From the NCBI GenBank assembly GCA_002839315.1, contig PGXV01000001.1:124001-188000 (forward strand): a DNA stretch of 64,000 nt. Reading direction: 5' to 3'. A program made the translations under genes and the position numbers. This document shows positions 34,987 to 43,020 of this stretch, in pieces (the stretch's first letter is position 1; each line of letters opens with the position of its first letter). Source of the stretch: Spirochaetae bacterium HGW-Spirochaetae-3 (GTDB lineage Bacteria; Spirochaetota; Spirochaetia; Treponematales; UBA12059). The notes beneath the pieces were generated by a model, which was not told where the DNA came from, did not search any database, and saw nothing but the letters and a program-made list of their open reading frames with translations.

Positions 34987-36035
34987 GGAAGAGGACGGGC
35001 GCGCTCGCGACCATCATCCTGGCTCTCTCCGTTTCGGCGGCGGCGCAAGGCGCGTCGGCCGCGACGCGCGACGTCATGGCCGTCGCAGCGGAATGGAAGG
35101 CCTCGGTCGCTTACGACCCGCTGACCGGTACCGGGCATATCCTACGCGGCGGGGACCTCGTGCGATTCAAGCGCGACTATCCCGTCTTCTCCGCAGGGGC
35201 GGGGATAGCGATCCGCGCCCCCGCCATTCGCGACTCCGGCGCCCGACTGGAAATACGCGTCGAAACCGTCGTAGCGCTGGAACGATGGTTCGCCGAACGC
35301 GACGCGGAGCGGGCCTCACGCTTCAGCATCGCCGCGATACTCATCGATCCGGGCCATGGCGGAAAGGATTCCGGCGCGATAGGCGAATTCGGTTCGGGCA
35401 AGGATCGCCTCCGCATACTCGAGAAGGACGTCGTCCTGGCGATAGGCAAGGACGTATACGGCAGGCTCCAGTCCAGATGGCCCGACAAGCGTATCCTCCT
35501 CACGCGGTCGGGCGATACGTACCCGTCTCTCGACGCCCGGGTCGATATGGGCAACGACGTGCAGCTTGGTATAAACGAGGCCATAATATACGTCTCTATC
35601 CACGCTAACGCCTCGTTCAACAAGTCCGCCTCGGGCTACGAGGTCTGGTACCTTAACCCCGAATATAGGCGGACGGTCGTTGACTCAAAGAAAGCCGAGG
35701 GCGTCGACAAGCACGTCCTGCCTATACTCAACGCCATGCTCGAGGAAGAGTACACGACCGAGAGCGTCTTCCTCGCCAAGAGCATCCTCGGCGGTGTCAC
35801 GAAGAGCATCGGGGACCTTTCTATAGACCGGGGCATACGCGAGGAAGAGTGGTTCGTCGTAAGAAACGCCAAGATGCCGTCGGTTCTGGTCGAGGTGGGA
35901 TTCGTTACGAACGAGGCCGAGGCGAGGATGCTTTCCGACCCCGAACACTTGCGCAAGCTCGCGGACGGCATCTATAATGGCGTAGTTGATTTTGTAGATT
36001 ATTTCGAACACAGGAAAGGCACCGGCGCACCGTGA
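34983..36035 (+). CDS. N-acetylmuramoyl-L-alanine amidase (Amidase_3)
   Basis: 350 residues. A signal peptide (RTGALATIILALSVSAAAQGASA) precedes a ~100-residue N-terminal region and an Amidase_3 catalytic domain: ILIDPGHGGKDSGAIG (first zinc His), later the conserved Glu region around ILEKDVVLAIGKDV, IYVSIHANASFN (second His) and VLVEVGFVTNEAEARML (catalytic Glu). It cuts the bond between MurNAc and the peptide in the periplasm. The order amidase, small membrane protein, flaA is seen also in Treponema genomes, which suggests a link between wall remodelling and periplasmic flagella. Confidence 0.9.
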   Translation: MRKRTGALATIILALSVSAAAQGASAATRDVMAVAAEWKASVAYDPLTGTGHILRGGDLVRFKRDYPVFSAGAGIAIRAPAIRDSGARLEIRVETVVALERWFAERDAERASRFSIAAILIDPGHGGKDSGAIGEFGSGKDRLRILEKDVVLAIGKDVYGRLQSRWPDKRILLTRSGDTYPSLDARVDMGNDVQLGINEAIIYVSIHANASFNKSASGYEVWYLNPEYRRTVVDSKKAEGVDKHVLPILNAMLEEEYTTESVFLAKSILGGVTKSIGDLSIDRGIREEEWFVVRNAKMPSVLVEVGFVTNEAEARMLSDPEHLRKLADGIYNGVVDFVDYFEHRKGTGAP

Positions 36036-36586
36036 ATCGATCGTTAGAAACCTTCCTGAATGCGGCCCGCGGGGCTCTGAACGTCGCTTTGCAGCCCAGG
36101 ATCCTATGGTCCGCGATACTCTCTGTCGTATTCCTTACCAGCGCCATATCCTTGATGACCGTCCATAGGCAGAGCGCGGTCGTCGTATGGTTCCCCGATT
36201 CCCGATCCGAGGGGAGAGCCAAGGCCAGGCCCGAGATACGGTACGTACGATATTCGAGGGACGTCGCGTCTCAGGCGTCGGCCGTCGTAGAGGAAATCCT
36301 ATTGGGGCCTCTCGACGCGTCGTCGAGGCCCATTTGCGTACCGACGGCTACGGTACGATCCGTCATACGTTCCAAGAAGACGCTATACGTCGATATCGCT
36401 GGATCGATGCTTTTCGGCAGGGTCTCCGCATCGGGTATATACGAGGCGCCTCCATTGGAGCCTCGCGTCGCCCTCGGCTATATCGAGCGGGCCTTGCGGT
36501 ATAATTTCAGTTTTTTTTCCATCGTATTGACCGTCGATGGCCTGGAGCCGGCCTGGAGACCGCGAGAAGTGCCTATAGGGGCTTAA
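36032..36586 (+). CDS. membrane-anchored GerMN-domain protein
   Basis: 184 residues from a GTG overlapping the amidase stop (GTGA). One membrane helix (about 24-43, ILWSAILSVVFLTSAISLMTV) is followed by a GerMN-type domain: VVVWFPDS, VVEEILLGPLDASSRPI, a short beta region ending in LYVDIAGSMLF and ALGYIERALRYNF. GerMN domains occur in spore germination and cell-wall-linked proteins and are probably structural or protein-binding. It is cotranscribed with the amidase and lies just before flaA. Confidence 0.75.
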   Translation: MNRSLETFLNAARGALNVALQPRILWSAILSVVFLTSAISLMTVHRQSAVVVWFPDSRSEGRAKARPEIRYVRYSRDVASQASAVVEEILLGPLDASSRPICVPTATVRSVIRSKKTLYVDIAGSMLFGRVSASGIYEAPPLEPRVALGYIERALRYNFSFFSIVLTVDGLEPAWRPREVPIGA

Positions 36587-36600
36587 ATTGAATAAAATAA

Positions 36601-36628
36601 TTGACAAAGGGTATGGCTTGACTATAAT
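36601..36628 (+). promoter_or_regulatory. strong consensus promoter of flaA
   Basis: Exact TTGACA (36601-36606), 16-bp spacer and exact TATAAT (36623-36628) in an AT-rich stretch, with AAGGAG (36665-36670) before the start at 36678. This is the best sigma70 promoter in the window and fits an abundant structural protein. Confidence 0.92.
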
Positions 36629-36677
36629 CAAATCAAATTGGGTAAATTGTACGCGCACTATGGAAAGGAGCATTTGA

Positions 36678-37760
36678 ATGAGAAGGCCGTTAGCACTGAT
36701 CGTCGCCGCTCTATTGATCGCGAACGCATCGGTCGTTTTCGCGGATGAAGCAGTCCTTATAGATTTTTCCCTCCTCGGAGTGGATATTATCGAGGACCCC
36801 ATCCAGAAGGGAACGATGACGCAGAACCGCGCGACGATGATGGATTTCTCCACCGTCGCCGGAGCCAGCTATACCGAAGAGCAGAAGAAGCAGATGGCGA
36901 TATCGCTCGCTATCGAGAACTGGGACGTGATACTCGCTTCGTCCTCCAGGACCGGCGCTCGCCAGTCGCTCTCGTATACCCGAGAGGCGCAGATCGCGCA
37001 GGACGCGAAGCAGTTCCCCGGAGCCAAGGCGCTCGGCGTACGCATTAACTTCCCGCTCGAGGCGTTCAACTCCTGGGCCAGGATCGTTCCTCCCTTCGAC
37101 GTCCCCGCCTTCGAGCCGAAGGCCGATATCGACGACGCGGGCGTTATCGTTCCCAAGGCGGATGCCCAGGGTTCCGATCCCGTCAATGCGAGGCTTTCCC
37201 GCTTCGAAGGCAGCTATAACGCCGAATCCAAGATCACGACCGCCCTCGGCGTCGTGAAGAACGTCGGCGTTATCAAGTCTCTCGCGATCAACGTAAAGGG
37301 GCTTAACTTCCCGCACGGTCTGTCGGTCATCCTCAAGGATAACGACGGCGCCGAGCACGTTATGTTCATGGGTTACCTCAACTTCGACGGCTGGCGCGAG
37401 CTGCGCTGGGACAATCCCCAGTACATCACCGACGTACGCAACCGCGAGCTCAGGATCGACCCGCTGTACCCGCGCTCTACTCCGTTCGTAAAGTTCGGCG
37501 GGCTCATCGTCTCTAGGGACGCCGGAGCTATCGGCGGCGACTTCATCGTCTACGTAAAGGACGTCAAGATACTCTATGACAAGGCCGTCCTTGAGCCCGT
37601 ACGGGACATCGACGACGAGGCTATCTGGGGTATCGTCGGCCAGAAGGAAGACGATCGCAAGCGCATGGAGAGCCAGCGCTTCGGATCTTCTCAGGTCATG
37701 CGCTATATCGAGCGCATGAAGCAGGAGACCAAGACCGAGTTTACCGGTACCACTGAGTAA
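36678..37760 (+). CDS. flaA: flagellar filament outer layer (sheath) protein FlaA
   Basis: 360 residues with a cleavable signal peptide (MRRPLALIVAALLIANASVVFA). The mature protein matches spirochaete FlaA: VLIDFSLLG, NWDVILASSSR, LGVRINFPLEAFNSWARIVPPF, SLAINVKGLNFPHGLSVIL, YLNFDGWRELRWDNPQYI and a C-terminal coil-rich tail. FlaA forms the outer layer of the periplasmic flagellar filament around the FlaB core. It has its own consensus promoter and terminator. It is the main marker that places this window in the spirochaetes. Confidence 0.95.
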   Translation: MRRPLALIVAALLIANASVVFADEAVLIDFSLLGVDIIEDPIQKGTMTQNRATMMDFSTVAGASYTEEQKKQMAISLAIENWDVILASSSRTGARQSLSYTREAQIAQDAKQFPGAKALGVRINFPLEAFNSWARIVPPFDVPAFEPKADIDDAGVIVPKADAQGSDPVNARLSRFEGSYNAESKITTALGVVKNVGVIKSLAINVKGLNFPHGLSVILKDNDGAEHVMFMGYLNFDGWRELRWDNPQYITDVRNRELRIDPLYPRSTPFVKFGGLIVSRDAGAIGGDFIVYVKDVKILYDKAVLEPVRDIDDEAIWGIVGQKEDDRKRMESQRFGSSQVMRYIERMKQETKTEFTGTTE

Positions 37761-37784
37761 TCAGTAGCGCGCGCTAATATATGA

Positions 37785-37818
37785 GGCCGCCCGTTCAGGG
37801 CGGCCTTCTTGTTTTTTT
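37785..37818 (+). terminator. rho-independent terminator of flaA
   Basis: GGCCGCCC (37785-37792), 5-nt loop, GGGCGGCC (37798-37805), followed by TTCTTGTTTTTTT. Perfect 8-bp GC stem and long T tract. Confidence 0.95.
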
Positions 37819-37827
37819 AATCTTCGC

Positions 37828-37856
37828 TTGCCCGCCCGCGCGGATAGGCGTATCCT
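37828..37856 (+). promoter_or_regulatory. promoter with possible leaderless start
   Basis: TTGCCC (37828-37833), 17-bp spacer, TATCCT (37851-37856). The ATG at 37864 lies 7 nt after the -10 box and no Shine-Dalgarno is present, so the transcript may begin at or next to the start codon. Confidence 0.45.
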
Positions 37857-37863
37857 TCATCCC

Positions 37864-39108
37864 ATGGATAGCATTGAACCCATACCGAGCAGGGCATCGC
37901 TTGAGAAAGCGTATAAGTCCAACAAGAAACTACTTGAAAGCATTTTGGGCGAGATGGTTGCGAGAATGCAGGGAACCCTGGATACCGCGGGCCTTTTCCC
38001 CGCGTATAAGAACAGGATCAAGTCGTTCCAGAGCTATTTCGCGAAGAAGATCAAGTTCATGCGGGACGCGTCATCGGCCGGTACTCCGCCATTGCCAATA
38101 ACCGACCTTCTAGCGGTCCGCATTATCTGTCCGTTCATAGGGGACCTTGATCGCGTAGAGAAGGCGTTGGCGGAGCGGTTCACGGTTCGCGAAGTAGAAC
38201 GGAAGGGCGCCGAACGTTCCTTCAAGGAATTCGGCTACGAATCGACGCATCTACTCCTGGAGGTACCGCCTGAATTAGCGAAAGGATCGAGCTTCCTCGA
38301 TCCTCCGGTATGCGAGGTCCAGATACGTACCATCCTGCAGGACGCATGGGCGGAGGTAGAGCACGAGCTCGTATATAAGGCCGAATTTACCCCGTTCGAC
38401 GACCCCATGAAGCGTAAGCTGGCGGCGTTGAACGCGAACCTGACGCTATCGGATATGCTTTTCCAGGAGATTCGGGATTATCAGCACCAATTGACCAATG
38501 AGCTGGCTAAACGGCGGGTCGCGTTCTTCAAGAAGATAGAAGACGCCATAGACAAGGATCTATACGCCGGTATAAAGGAATTGCCCGTAGCCGGCGGTGA
38601 AGAACCGAAGCAGCCCGCCTGGCTCGGTCCCTGGAAGTCGTTGGACGACCTGCTCCTCGAGGCGCTGAACGCCCATAACCGCGCCGACTACGTGCGCGCT
38701 ATCGATATCTATTCGCATATCCTGGCCATGAACCCGAAGCCGGAGATACGCGCGTTGATATTCAAGCATCGCGGCATGGCCTTCTTCGCCGAGAGCAGGT
38801 ACGACGAGGCCAGGGAGGATTTTACCGCGACTATCGATATAGACCCGAAATGCTATAAGGCCGCGTACTATCGCGGCGTCGTGCATAGCGTCAAGCAGAA
38901 TTATTCGGCCGCGATAGACGATTTTAATAACGCGCTAGCGATACACCCGTACCACTTCTATTCGACCTACAGAAGGGCGCAAGCCTATTACCATATCGAG
39001 GATTATCCCAAGGCGTTGGCCGATTGCGACTCGGCCCTCGAGCTGGAGCCCGAGAACGAATCGTTGAAGAAGCTGAAGGGGATGGTGCTCAAGAAACTCA
39101 AGATGTGA
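37864..39108 (+). CDS. RelA/SpoT-domain protein with C-terminal TPR repeats
   Basis: 414 residues. The first ~215 form a (p)ppGpp synthetase-like domain: KNRIKSFQSYFAKKIKF, ITDLLAVRIICPFIGDLDRVEKAL, FGYESTHLLLEVP and VCEVQIRTILQDAWAEVEHELVYK, all key synthetase positions including the Asp and the Glu of EVQIRT. No HD hydrolase domain is present. After a linker, about 130 residues hold three to four TPR repeats (KHRGMAFFAESRYDEAREDF, AYYRGVVHSVKQNYSAAIDDF, YRRAQAYYHIEDYPKALADCD). It would be a small alarmone synthetase regulated by protein contacts. It follows flaA but has its own promoter. Confidence 0.85.
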   Translation: MDSIEPIPSRASLEKAYKSNKKLLESILGEMVARMQGTLDTAGLFPAYKNRIKSFQSYFAKKIKFMRDASSAGTPPLPITDLLAVRIICPFIGDLDRVEKALAERFTVREVERKGAERSFKEFGYESTHLLLEVPPELAKGSSFLDPPVCEVQIRTILQDAWAEVEHELVYKAEFTPFDDPMKRKLAALNANLTLSDMLFQEIRDYQHQLTNELAKRRVAFFKKIEDAIDKDLYAGIKELPVAGGEEPKQPAWLGPWKSLDDLLLEALNAHNRADYVRAIDIYSHILAMNPKPEIRALIFKHRGMAFFAESRYDEAREDFTATIDIDPKCYKAAYYRGVVHSVKQNYSAAIDDFNNALAIHPYHFYSTYRRAQAYYHIEDYPKALADCDSALELEPENESLKKLKGMVLKKLKM

Positions 39109-39114
39109 TGTATG

Positions 39115-39186
39115 CATCCCCTGGGAGAATTGAACTCCCGTTGCCGGGATGAAAACCCGGTGTCCTAACCACTAGACGAAGGGGAC
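39115..39186 (-). tRNA. tRNA-Glu (anticodon TTC)
   Basis: Minus strand folds as a 72-nt cloverleaf: acceptor GTCCCCT/AGGGGAT (one G-U pair), D-arm with TAGTGGTTAGG, anticodon stem CCGGG/CCCGG with loop TTTTCAT and anticodon TTC at 39151-39153, and T-arm GGGAGTTCAATTCTCCC. CCA is not encoded. It lies 6 bp from the stop of the RelA/SpoT gene on the opposite strand. Confidence 0.95.
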
Positions 39187-39271
39187 AAGCTCCGTAGAGC
39201 GATCGAACAGTACCAAAAAACCGGGCGGCATGTCAATGAGCCGGGTTCCCGTAGGCGATATGCGACGCTTC

Positions 39272-39300
39272 TTGAAAACGCGTCTAGCATGCGCTAGACT
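39272..39300 (+). promoter_or_regulatory. promoter with an overlapping operator-like dyad
   Basis: TTGAAA (39272-39277), 17-bp spacer and TAGACT (39295-39300). A perfect inverted repeat GTCTAGC-ATGC-GCTAGAC occupies 39282-39299, covering the spacer and the -10 box. A regulator bound there would exclude RNA polymerase. Confidence 0.6.
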
Positions 39301-39330
39301 ATCGACGTCAAACATAACGTTGGAGGGATC

Positions 39331-39798
39331 ATGAGAAGTAAGGTGCTGATTATCGCAATCGTTCTAATGCTGGCCGTCGCGGTGCCAATGACGTTCGCTA
39401 CGGGCGTAGGCGCGGCCTTCGGCCTGCCCTTCGGGGGCGGCCTGCCGGGATCTAACATCATGTTGTCGCTCAAGGTTCCCCAGGTACCGTTCCTCATGGG
39501 GCTCGGGTTCAATATCGGCGAGACTACCACCGCATTCGGATTCACCGGAGACTGGTGGATAGCGAACCAGAACCTGTTCTCGTTCGTCAACTACTATCTA
39601 GGGCCGGGATTCTATATCGGGTATTCCGAGTCTCTCCTGCTCGGCGGTCGATTCCCCGTCGGCCTCAATATCTATCCCATAAAGAATCTGGAGCTGTTCC
39701 TCGAGGTGGCTCCGACGCTCGCCGTTGGGATCGGCGACGCGATAACCTTCCCGGTGTGGGGCTTCCAAAGTTCGTGCGGTCTGCGTTTCTGGTTCTGA
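39331..39798 (+). CDS. small outer-membrane beta-barrel-like protein
   Basis: 155 residues. A signal peptide (SKVLIIAIVLMLAVAVPMTFA) is followed by a Gly-rich, beta-strand-rich mature part with alternating aromatic residues (FTGDWWIANQNLFSFVNYYLG, LLLGGRFPVGLNIYP) and a final Phe (LRFWF), as in eight-stranded barrels. Similar small OmpW/OmpX-like proteins are known in Borrelia and Treponema. A TTGGAGG-type Shine-Dalgarno precedes the ATG. Single-gene unit with its own promoter and terminator. Confidence 0.7.
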   Translation: MRSKVLIIAIVLMLAVAVPMTFATGVGAAFGLPFGGGLPGSNIMLSLKVPQVPFLMGLGFNIGETTTAFGFTGDWWIANQNLFSFVNYYLGPGFYIGYSESLLLGGRFPVGLNIYPIKNLELFLEVAPTLAVGIGDAITFPVWGFQSSCGLRFWF

Positions 39799-39819
39799 GC
39801 TCGATTCCATAGTCGGAGA

Positions 39820-39846
39820 GGTCGCCCTAGCGGCGGCCTTTTTTTT
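39820..39846 (+). terminator. rho-independent terminator
   Basis: GGTCGCC (39820-39826) pairs with GGCGGCC (39832-39838, one G-U pair) and is followed by eight T. It ends the outer-membrane protein transcript. Confidence 0.85.
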
Positions 39847-39864
39847 CCCCAATGTAGTGGACTG

Positions 39865-39886
39865 AATATAGTAAAATCACTATATT
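39865..39886. promoter_or_regulatory. AT-rich inverted repeat upstream of thioredoxin
   Basis: AATATAGT (39865-39872) and ACTATATT (39879-39886), a perfect 8-bp dyad with a 6-nt spacer, 30 bp before the thioredoxin start. It overlaps the likely promoter and may be an operator. Confidence 0.5.
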
Positions 39887-39915
39887 AACGGTATAAACGA
39901 CCACGGAGGATGACG

Positions 39916-40278
39916 ATGAGCGAAAAACTGACCCTCAGCGCTTTCAAGGAACGGATCTTCGATTACGAGAGCGAGAAGGAATGGAAATTCAAGGGCGACG
40001 TGCCGGCCATCATAGATTTCTATGCCGATTGGTGCGGACCGTGCAAGATGGTCGCTCCGATCATGGAGAAGCTGAGCGCGAAGTACGACGGCAAGCTGTC
40101 GATCTACAAGGTCGATACGGAAGCGGAGCAGGAGCTCGCGTCGATGTTCGGCGTGCAGAGCATCCCGACTATCCTGTTCATTCCCAAGGACGGGCAGCCG
40201 CGGGTGTCCATGGGGGCGATGCCCGAGAAGGAATTCGACCGCATCATCGCGGAACTTCTGCTGCCCGCGGAGGCGTGA
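39916..40278 (+). CDS. thioredoxin
   Basis: 120 residues with the active site W39-C40-G41-P42-C43 in FYADWCGPCKM and the cis-proline in VQSIPTILF. Slightly longer at the N-terminus than E. coli TrxA. It reduces protein disulfides in the cytoplasm. The start at 39916 is six bases after GGAGG; the ATG at 39910 touches the Shine-Dalgarno and is unlikely. The 3' end overlaps thiI on the other strand by 35 bp. Together with FtrB and the glutaredoxin-like protein (42695-43320) it forms a local redox set. Confidence 0.93.
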   Translation: MSEKLTLSAFKERIFDYESEKEWKFKGDVPAIIDFYADWCGPCKMVAPIMEKLSAKYDGKLSIYKVDTEAEQELASMFGVQSIPTILFIPKDGQPRVSMGAMPEKEFDRIIAELLLPAEA

Positions 40279-41443
40279 ACGTGAAGGGGAGCTCGACGGT
40301 CTCGACGCCCGCTACCGCCTCCGCGACGACATCGCGGAAGCCGAGGGCGTCGAACGCGGCTCGCTCCTCTTCGAATTTGGCCTTGAGGACGGGATGCTTC
40401 GGCGAGAACAGCACGCAACAGTCCTCGTAAGGCAGTATCGAGATATCGTAGGTGCCTATGGTCCTCGCGGTCCTGATAGTGTCTTCCTTATCCGTTCCGG
40501 CCAGGGGGCGCAGGATGGCCAGATCGGTATACGCCCCGGTGAACCGCATGTTCTCGGCGGTTTGGCTGGCGACCTGTCCGAGGCTCTCGCCGCTGACTAT
40601 CGAGTTGAGTCCGCGCCGCTTGGCCAGCATGTCCGCGGCTAGCATCATGCACGCCCTTAGGTAGAGCGTGGTTTTTTCTGGCAGCGCGTCTTTCTTTATC
40701 TTGAGCTGTACCTCGGTGAAATGCGCCGTATGCAGGAGCATGCCGCCGGAGTACGTGGCGAGGTTAGCGGCGAGGTCCCTGACTTTTTCCCAGGCCTCGC
40801 GCGACGTATAGGGGTACGCGTGGAAGTACAGGGATTCCAGCGCCAATCCGCGCCCGAGCATCATGTAACCCGCGACGGGGGAGTCGATGCCGCCGGATAG
40901 CAGCAGGAGGCCTCTACCGCCGGAGCCTACGGGAAGCCCGCGTACTCCGGAAGTCCCGTCGGTGTATACGTACGCTTTCTCCCTTACCTCGACGTATACG
41001 GTGGCGTGCGGATTATGCACGTCAACGCGCATGGCGGGGAAGCGTTCGAGGATAGCTCCTCCGACTTCTCTGGAGATTCCGTACGAATCTAGCGGGAATC
41101 CTTTATCCGATCTCCTGGATTCCACCTTGAAGGTCGATATACCGCGCGCAGCCAGCGGCGCCATCGCGTCGAGCGCCGCTCCCGCTATTCGGTCCATGGT
41201 CTTTGGGGTCTTGACGGCGCGCGCCCAGCCGTTAACGCCCGGCGTCCTCGATAGGGCGAATTCGGCCTGGGCCGCGTTCTCCTCGTCTACCTTCAGGTAG
41301 TACCTGCCCTCGCGCGATGTCAGCTCGCTATGGAACGAGGAGAGCCTCCGCTTGATATCACGCTTGAGCCGATTCTCGAATTCGGCCCTGTTGCCGTCCT
41401 TCAAGCGTATCTCGCCTATCTTGATCAGGAATAGCGCATCCAT
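40244..41443 (-). CDS. thiI: tRNA 4-thiouridine synthase ThiI
   Basis: 399 residues. An N-terminal ferredoxin-like plus THUMP region (IKIGEIRLKDGNRAEFENRL, YLKVDEENAAQAEFAL) precedes the PP-loop ATP pyrophosphatase motif LLLSGGIDSPVAGYMM. C344-type region GQVASQTAENM and the later YEDCCVLFSPKHP match ThiI. It lacks the C-terminal rhodanese domain, so persulfide sulfur must be accepted by an internal Cys. Upstream is a cysteine desulfurase, its normal donor. I chose the ATG ending at 41443; a GTG ending at 41467 overlaps the desulfurase stop and is an alternative. Confidence 0.92.
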   Translation of the reverse strand: MDALFLIKIGEIRLKDGNRAEFENRLKRDIKRRLSSFHSELTSREGRYYLKVDEENAAQAEFALSRTPGVNGWARAVKTPKTMDRIAGAALDAMAPLAARGISTFKVESRRSDKGFPLDSYGISREVGGAILERFPAMRVDVHNPHATVYVEVREKAYVYTDGTSGVRGLPVGSGGRGLLLLSGGIDSPVAGYMMLGRGLALESLYFHAYPYTSREAWEKVRDLAANLATYSGGMLLHTAHFTEVQLKIKKDALPEKTTLYLRACMMLAADMLAKRRGLNSIVSGESLGQVASQTAENMRFTGAYTDLAILRPLAGTDKEDTIRTARTIGTYDISILPYEDCCVLFSPKHPVLKAKFEEERAAFDALGFRDVVAEAVAGVETVELPFTFTPPRAAEVPR

Positions 41444-41463
41444 CCCGGTACTGTCTCCTTGGC

Positions 41464-42618
41464 TCACACTCTGTAGCGCGCGTACGCCGCGGCGGCGCGC
41501 TCCAGGAATAGGTCGATATCAGAGATGGTCGTATCTCGTCCCGTGGAAATTCGAATCGACGAGAAGGAGAGCTCGCGGCTGACGCCCATCGCGTCGAGGA
41601 CTCGACGTTCCTTCTTCGCGCCGGAACAGGCAGCCCCGGTAGCTACGGCGATGCCGGCCTCGTCGAGGAGTCTGGCGAGGATCTCTCCGCCGATTCCGGG
41701 GAAGGTGGCGCAGACGATATACGGGCTATAGCGGTCGTCTCCCGGGCGGCGTGACAGCGGAAGCGGCGCGGCGCCCGGAATAGACCGGAGGCCGTCCAGG
41801 AGCGCGCGCTCATGGTCCCTGGCGCGTATGAAGGATTCCGCGCGGGCGGCCGACGACCGTTCCGCCGCGCGGGAAAAAGCCCAGGCGCCGGCGGTATTGT
41901 GCGTACCCGGCCTGACGCCGCGTTCTTGACCGCCGCCGCGGGCGAGGGGCGTGATGCTCTTGCGAAGGTACATGGCGCCGACGCCGCGCGGCCCCCCCAG
42001 CTTATGGGCGCTGAACGCGGCGCCGTCGACGCCGAGCGCCGCGGCGTCGAATCCGATGGAACCGAGGCCCTGTACCGCGTCGCAGTGGAAGAACGGGGTT
42101 CGCCCCGAATCCGCCGTCGCGGCTCGCACGGCCTCGACGATACGGTCGATGGGCTGGACGGCGCCTGTCTCGTTGTTGACGGCCATGACAGCTACGATCG
42201 CCGTATCCGGCCGGACCGCGTCCGCGACGGCTCCTGGGTCGACTACGCCGTCGGCGCCGGGCCTGACGCGAATCACCTTTACGCCCAGTTCCTCGATGAC
42301 GCGCGCCTGCTCGAAGACGGCGGCGTGCTCTATGGCGCTGATGACGATCGACCTCTGGCCCTTGGCGACGATTGCGGAGAGAAGCGCTATTGAGTCGGCC
42401 TCGGTTCCGCCGGACGTGAAGACGATACGTTCGGGCGCTGCGCCGACGACACGTCCGAACACGGCCCTGGCGTCTTCGAGCGCCGTCCTCGCGGACTTTC
42501 CTGTCGAGTGGAGGCTGGAGGGGTTCCCGTAGTCGCTGGCGGCCAGCGCCGCGGATTCCTGGAGTATGTCCAGGTACGGCGGAGCGCTTGCGGCCCAGTC
42601 AAGGTAGCATGTCGGCAT
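41464..42618 (-). CDS. cysteine desulfurase (NifS/IscS class V aminotransferase)
   Basis: 384 residues. YLDWAASAPPYLDIL, the SGGTEADSIALL segment, HCDAVQG, the PLP lysine in FSAHKLGGPRGVGAMYLR, and the catalytic Cys in GAACSGAKKERRVL define the family. It moves sulfur from cysteine to acceptors such as ThiI, whose gene follows. The ATG ending at 42618 starts the conserved region; upstream in-frame ATGs would add unrelated residues. A -10-like TATCAT lies only 6 nt before this ATG with TTGCCT 18 bp further, and no Shine-Dalgarno, so its transcript may be leaderless. Confidence 0.92.
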   Translation of the reverse strand: MPTCYLDWAASAPPYLDILQESAALAASDYGNPSSLHSTGKSARTALEDARAVFGRVVGAAPERIVFTSGGTEADSIALLSAIVAKGQRSIVISAIEHAAVFEQARVIEELGVKVIRVRPGADGVVDPGAVADAVRPDTAIVAVMAVNNETGAVQPIDRIVEAVRAATADSGRTPFFHCDAVQGLGSIGFDAAALGVDGAAFSAHKLGGPRGVGAMYLRKSITPLARGGGQERGVRPGTHNTAGAWAFSRAAERSSAARAESFIRARDHERALLDGLRSIPGAAPLPLSRRPGDDRYSPYIVCATFPGIGGEILARLLDEAGIAVATGAACSGAKKERRVLDAMGVSRELSFSSIRISTGRDTTISDIDLFLERAAAAYARYRV

Positions 42619-42624
42619 CGCGGC

Positions 42625-42654
42625 ATGATACCGCGGGGGGGGGAGGGTAGGCAA
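42625..42654 (-). promoter_or_regulatory. candidate promoter of the desulfurase gene
   Basis: On the minus strand TTGCCT (42649-42654), an 18-bp spacer and TATCAT (42625-42630), ending 6 nt before the ATG (42618). The GC-rich spacer makes it weaker than others here. Confidence 0.4.
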
Positions 42655-42694
42655 GACGCCGGTCATTGACGCGGCGTCTTTCTGGACCTCCTCG

Positions 42695-43018
42695 CTACGA
42701 GAAGCGCCTGTCCGGAATGCCTCCGGGAACGCCGCCCGATGCCGTGAATCCGGTCTTGAGGTATAGCGCGCAATAGCAGTGCCCATGTTCCGCCACGTCT
42801 GGCTTAGCGAAGGCGCAGGGGCAGATTACCGAGGAATCCGCCTCCCTGGAGCCTTCGCTGTCCCTGCAGGGGCACAGGAAATAGCCGTAGCGATTCCAGT
42901 TCACCGTAAGGCCCTCGAGCAGGCTCTCGGTAAATTCCGCGTCGGGATTGAGTTCCCAACCCTGCTTGGTTGAGACCATGGAGGCGAAACGCCTGGTATC
43001 GTCTATGCTTTTTTCCAT
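42695..43018 (-). CDS. ferredoxin:thioredoxin reductase, catalytic (beta) subunit
   Basis: 107 residues. The six cluster and redox cysteines are in the expected pattern: CPC (C49, C51), CPC (C66, C68) and HGHCYC (C81, C83). They hold a [4Fe-4S] cluster next to an active disulfide, which lets ferredoxin electrons reduce thioredoxin-like proteins. No variable (alpha) subunit is seen, as in several anaerobes. It starts 2 bp after the stop of the glutaredoxin-like gene, so that small protein may be its direct partner. Confidence 0.92.
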   Translation of the reverse strand: MEKSIDDTRRFASMVSTKQGWELNPDAEFTESLLEGLTVNWNRYGYFLCPCRDSEGSREADSSVICPCAFAKPDVAEHGHCYCALYLKTGFTASGGVPGGIPDRRFS

Positions 43019-43020
43019 GG

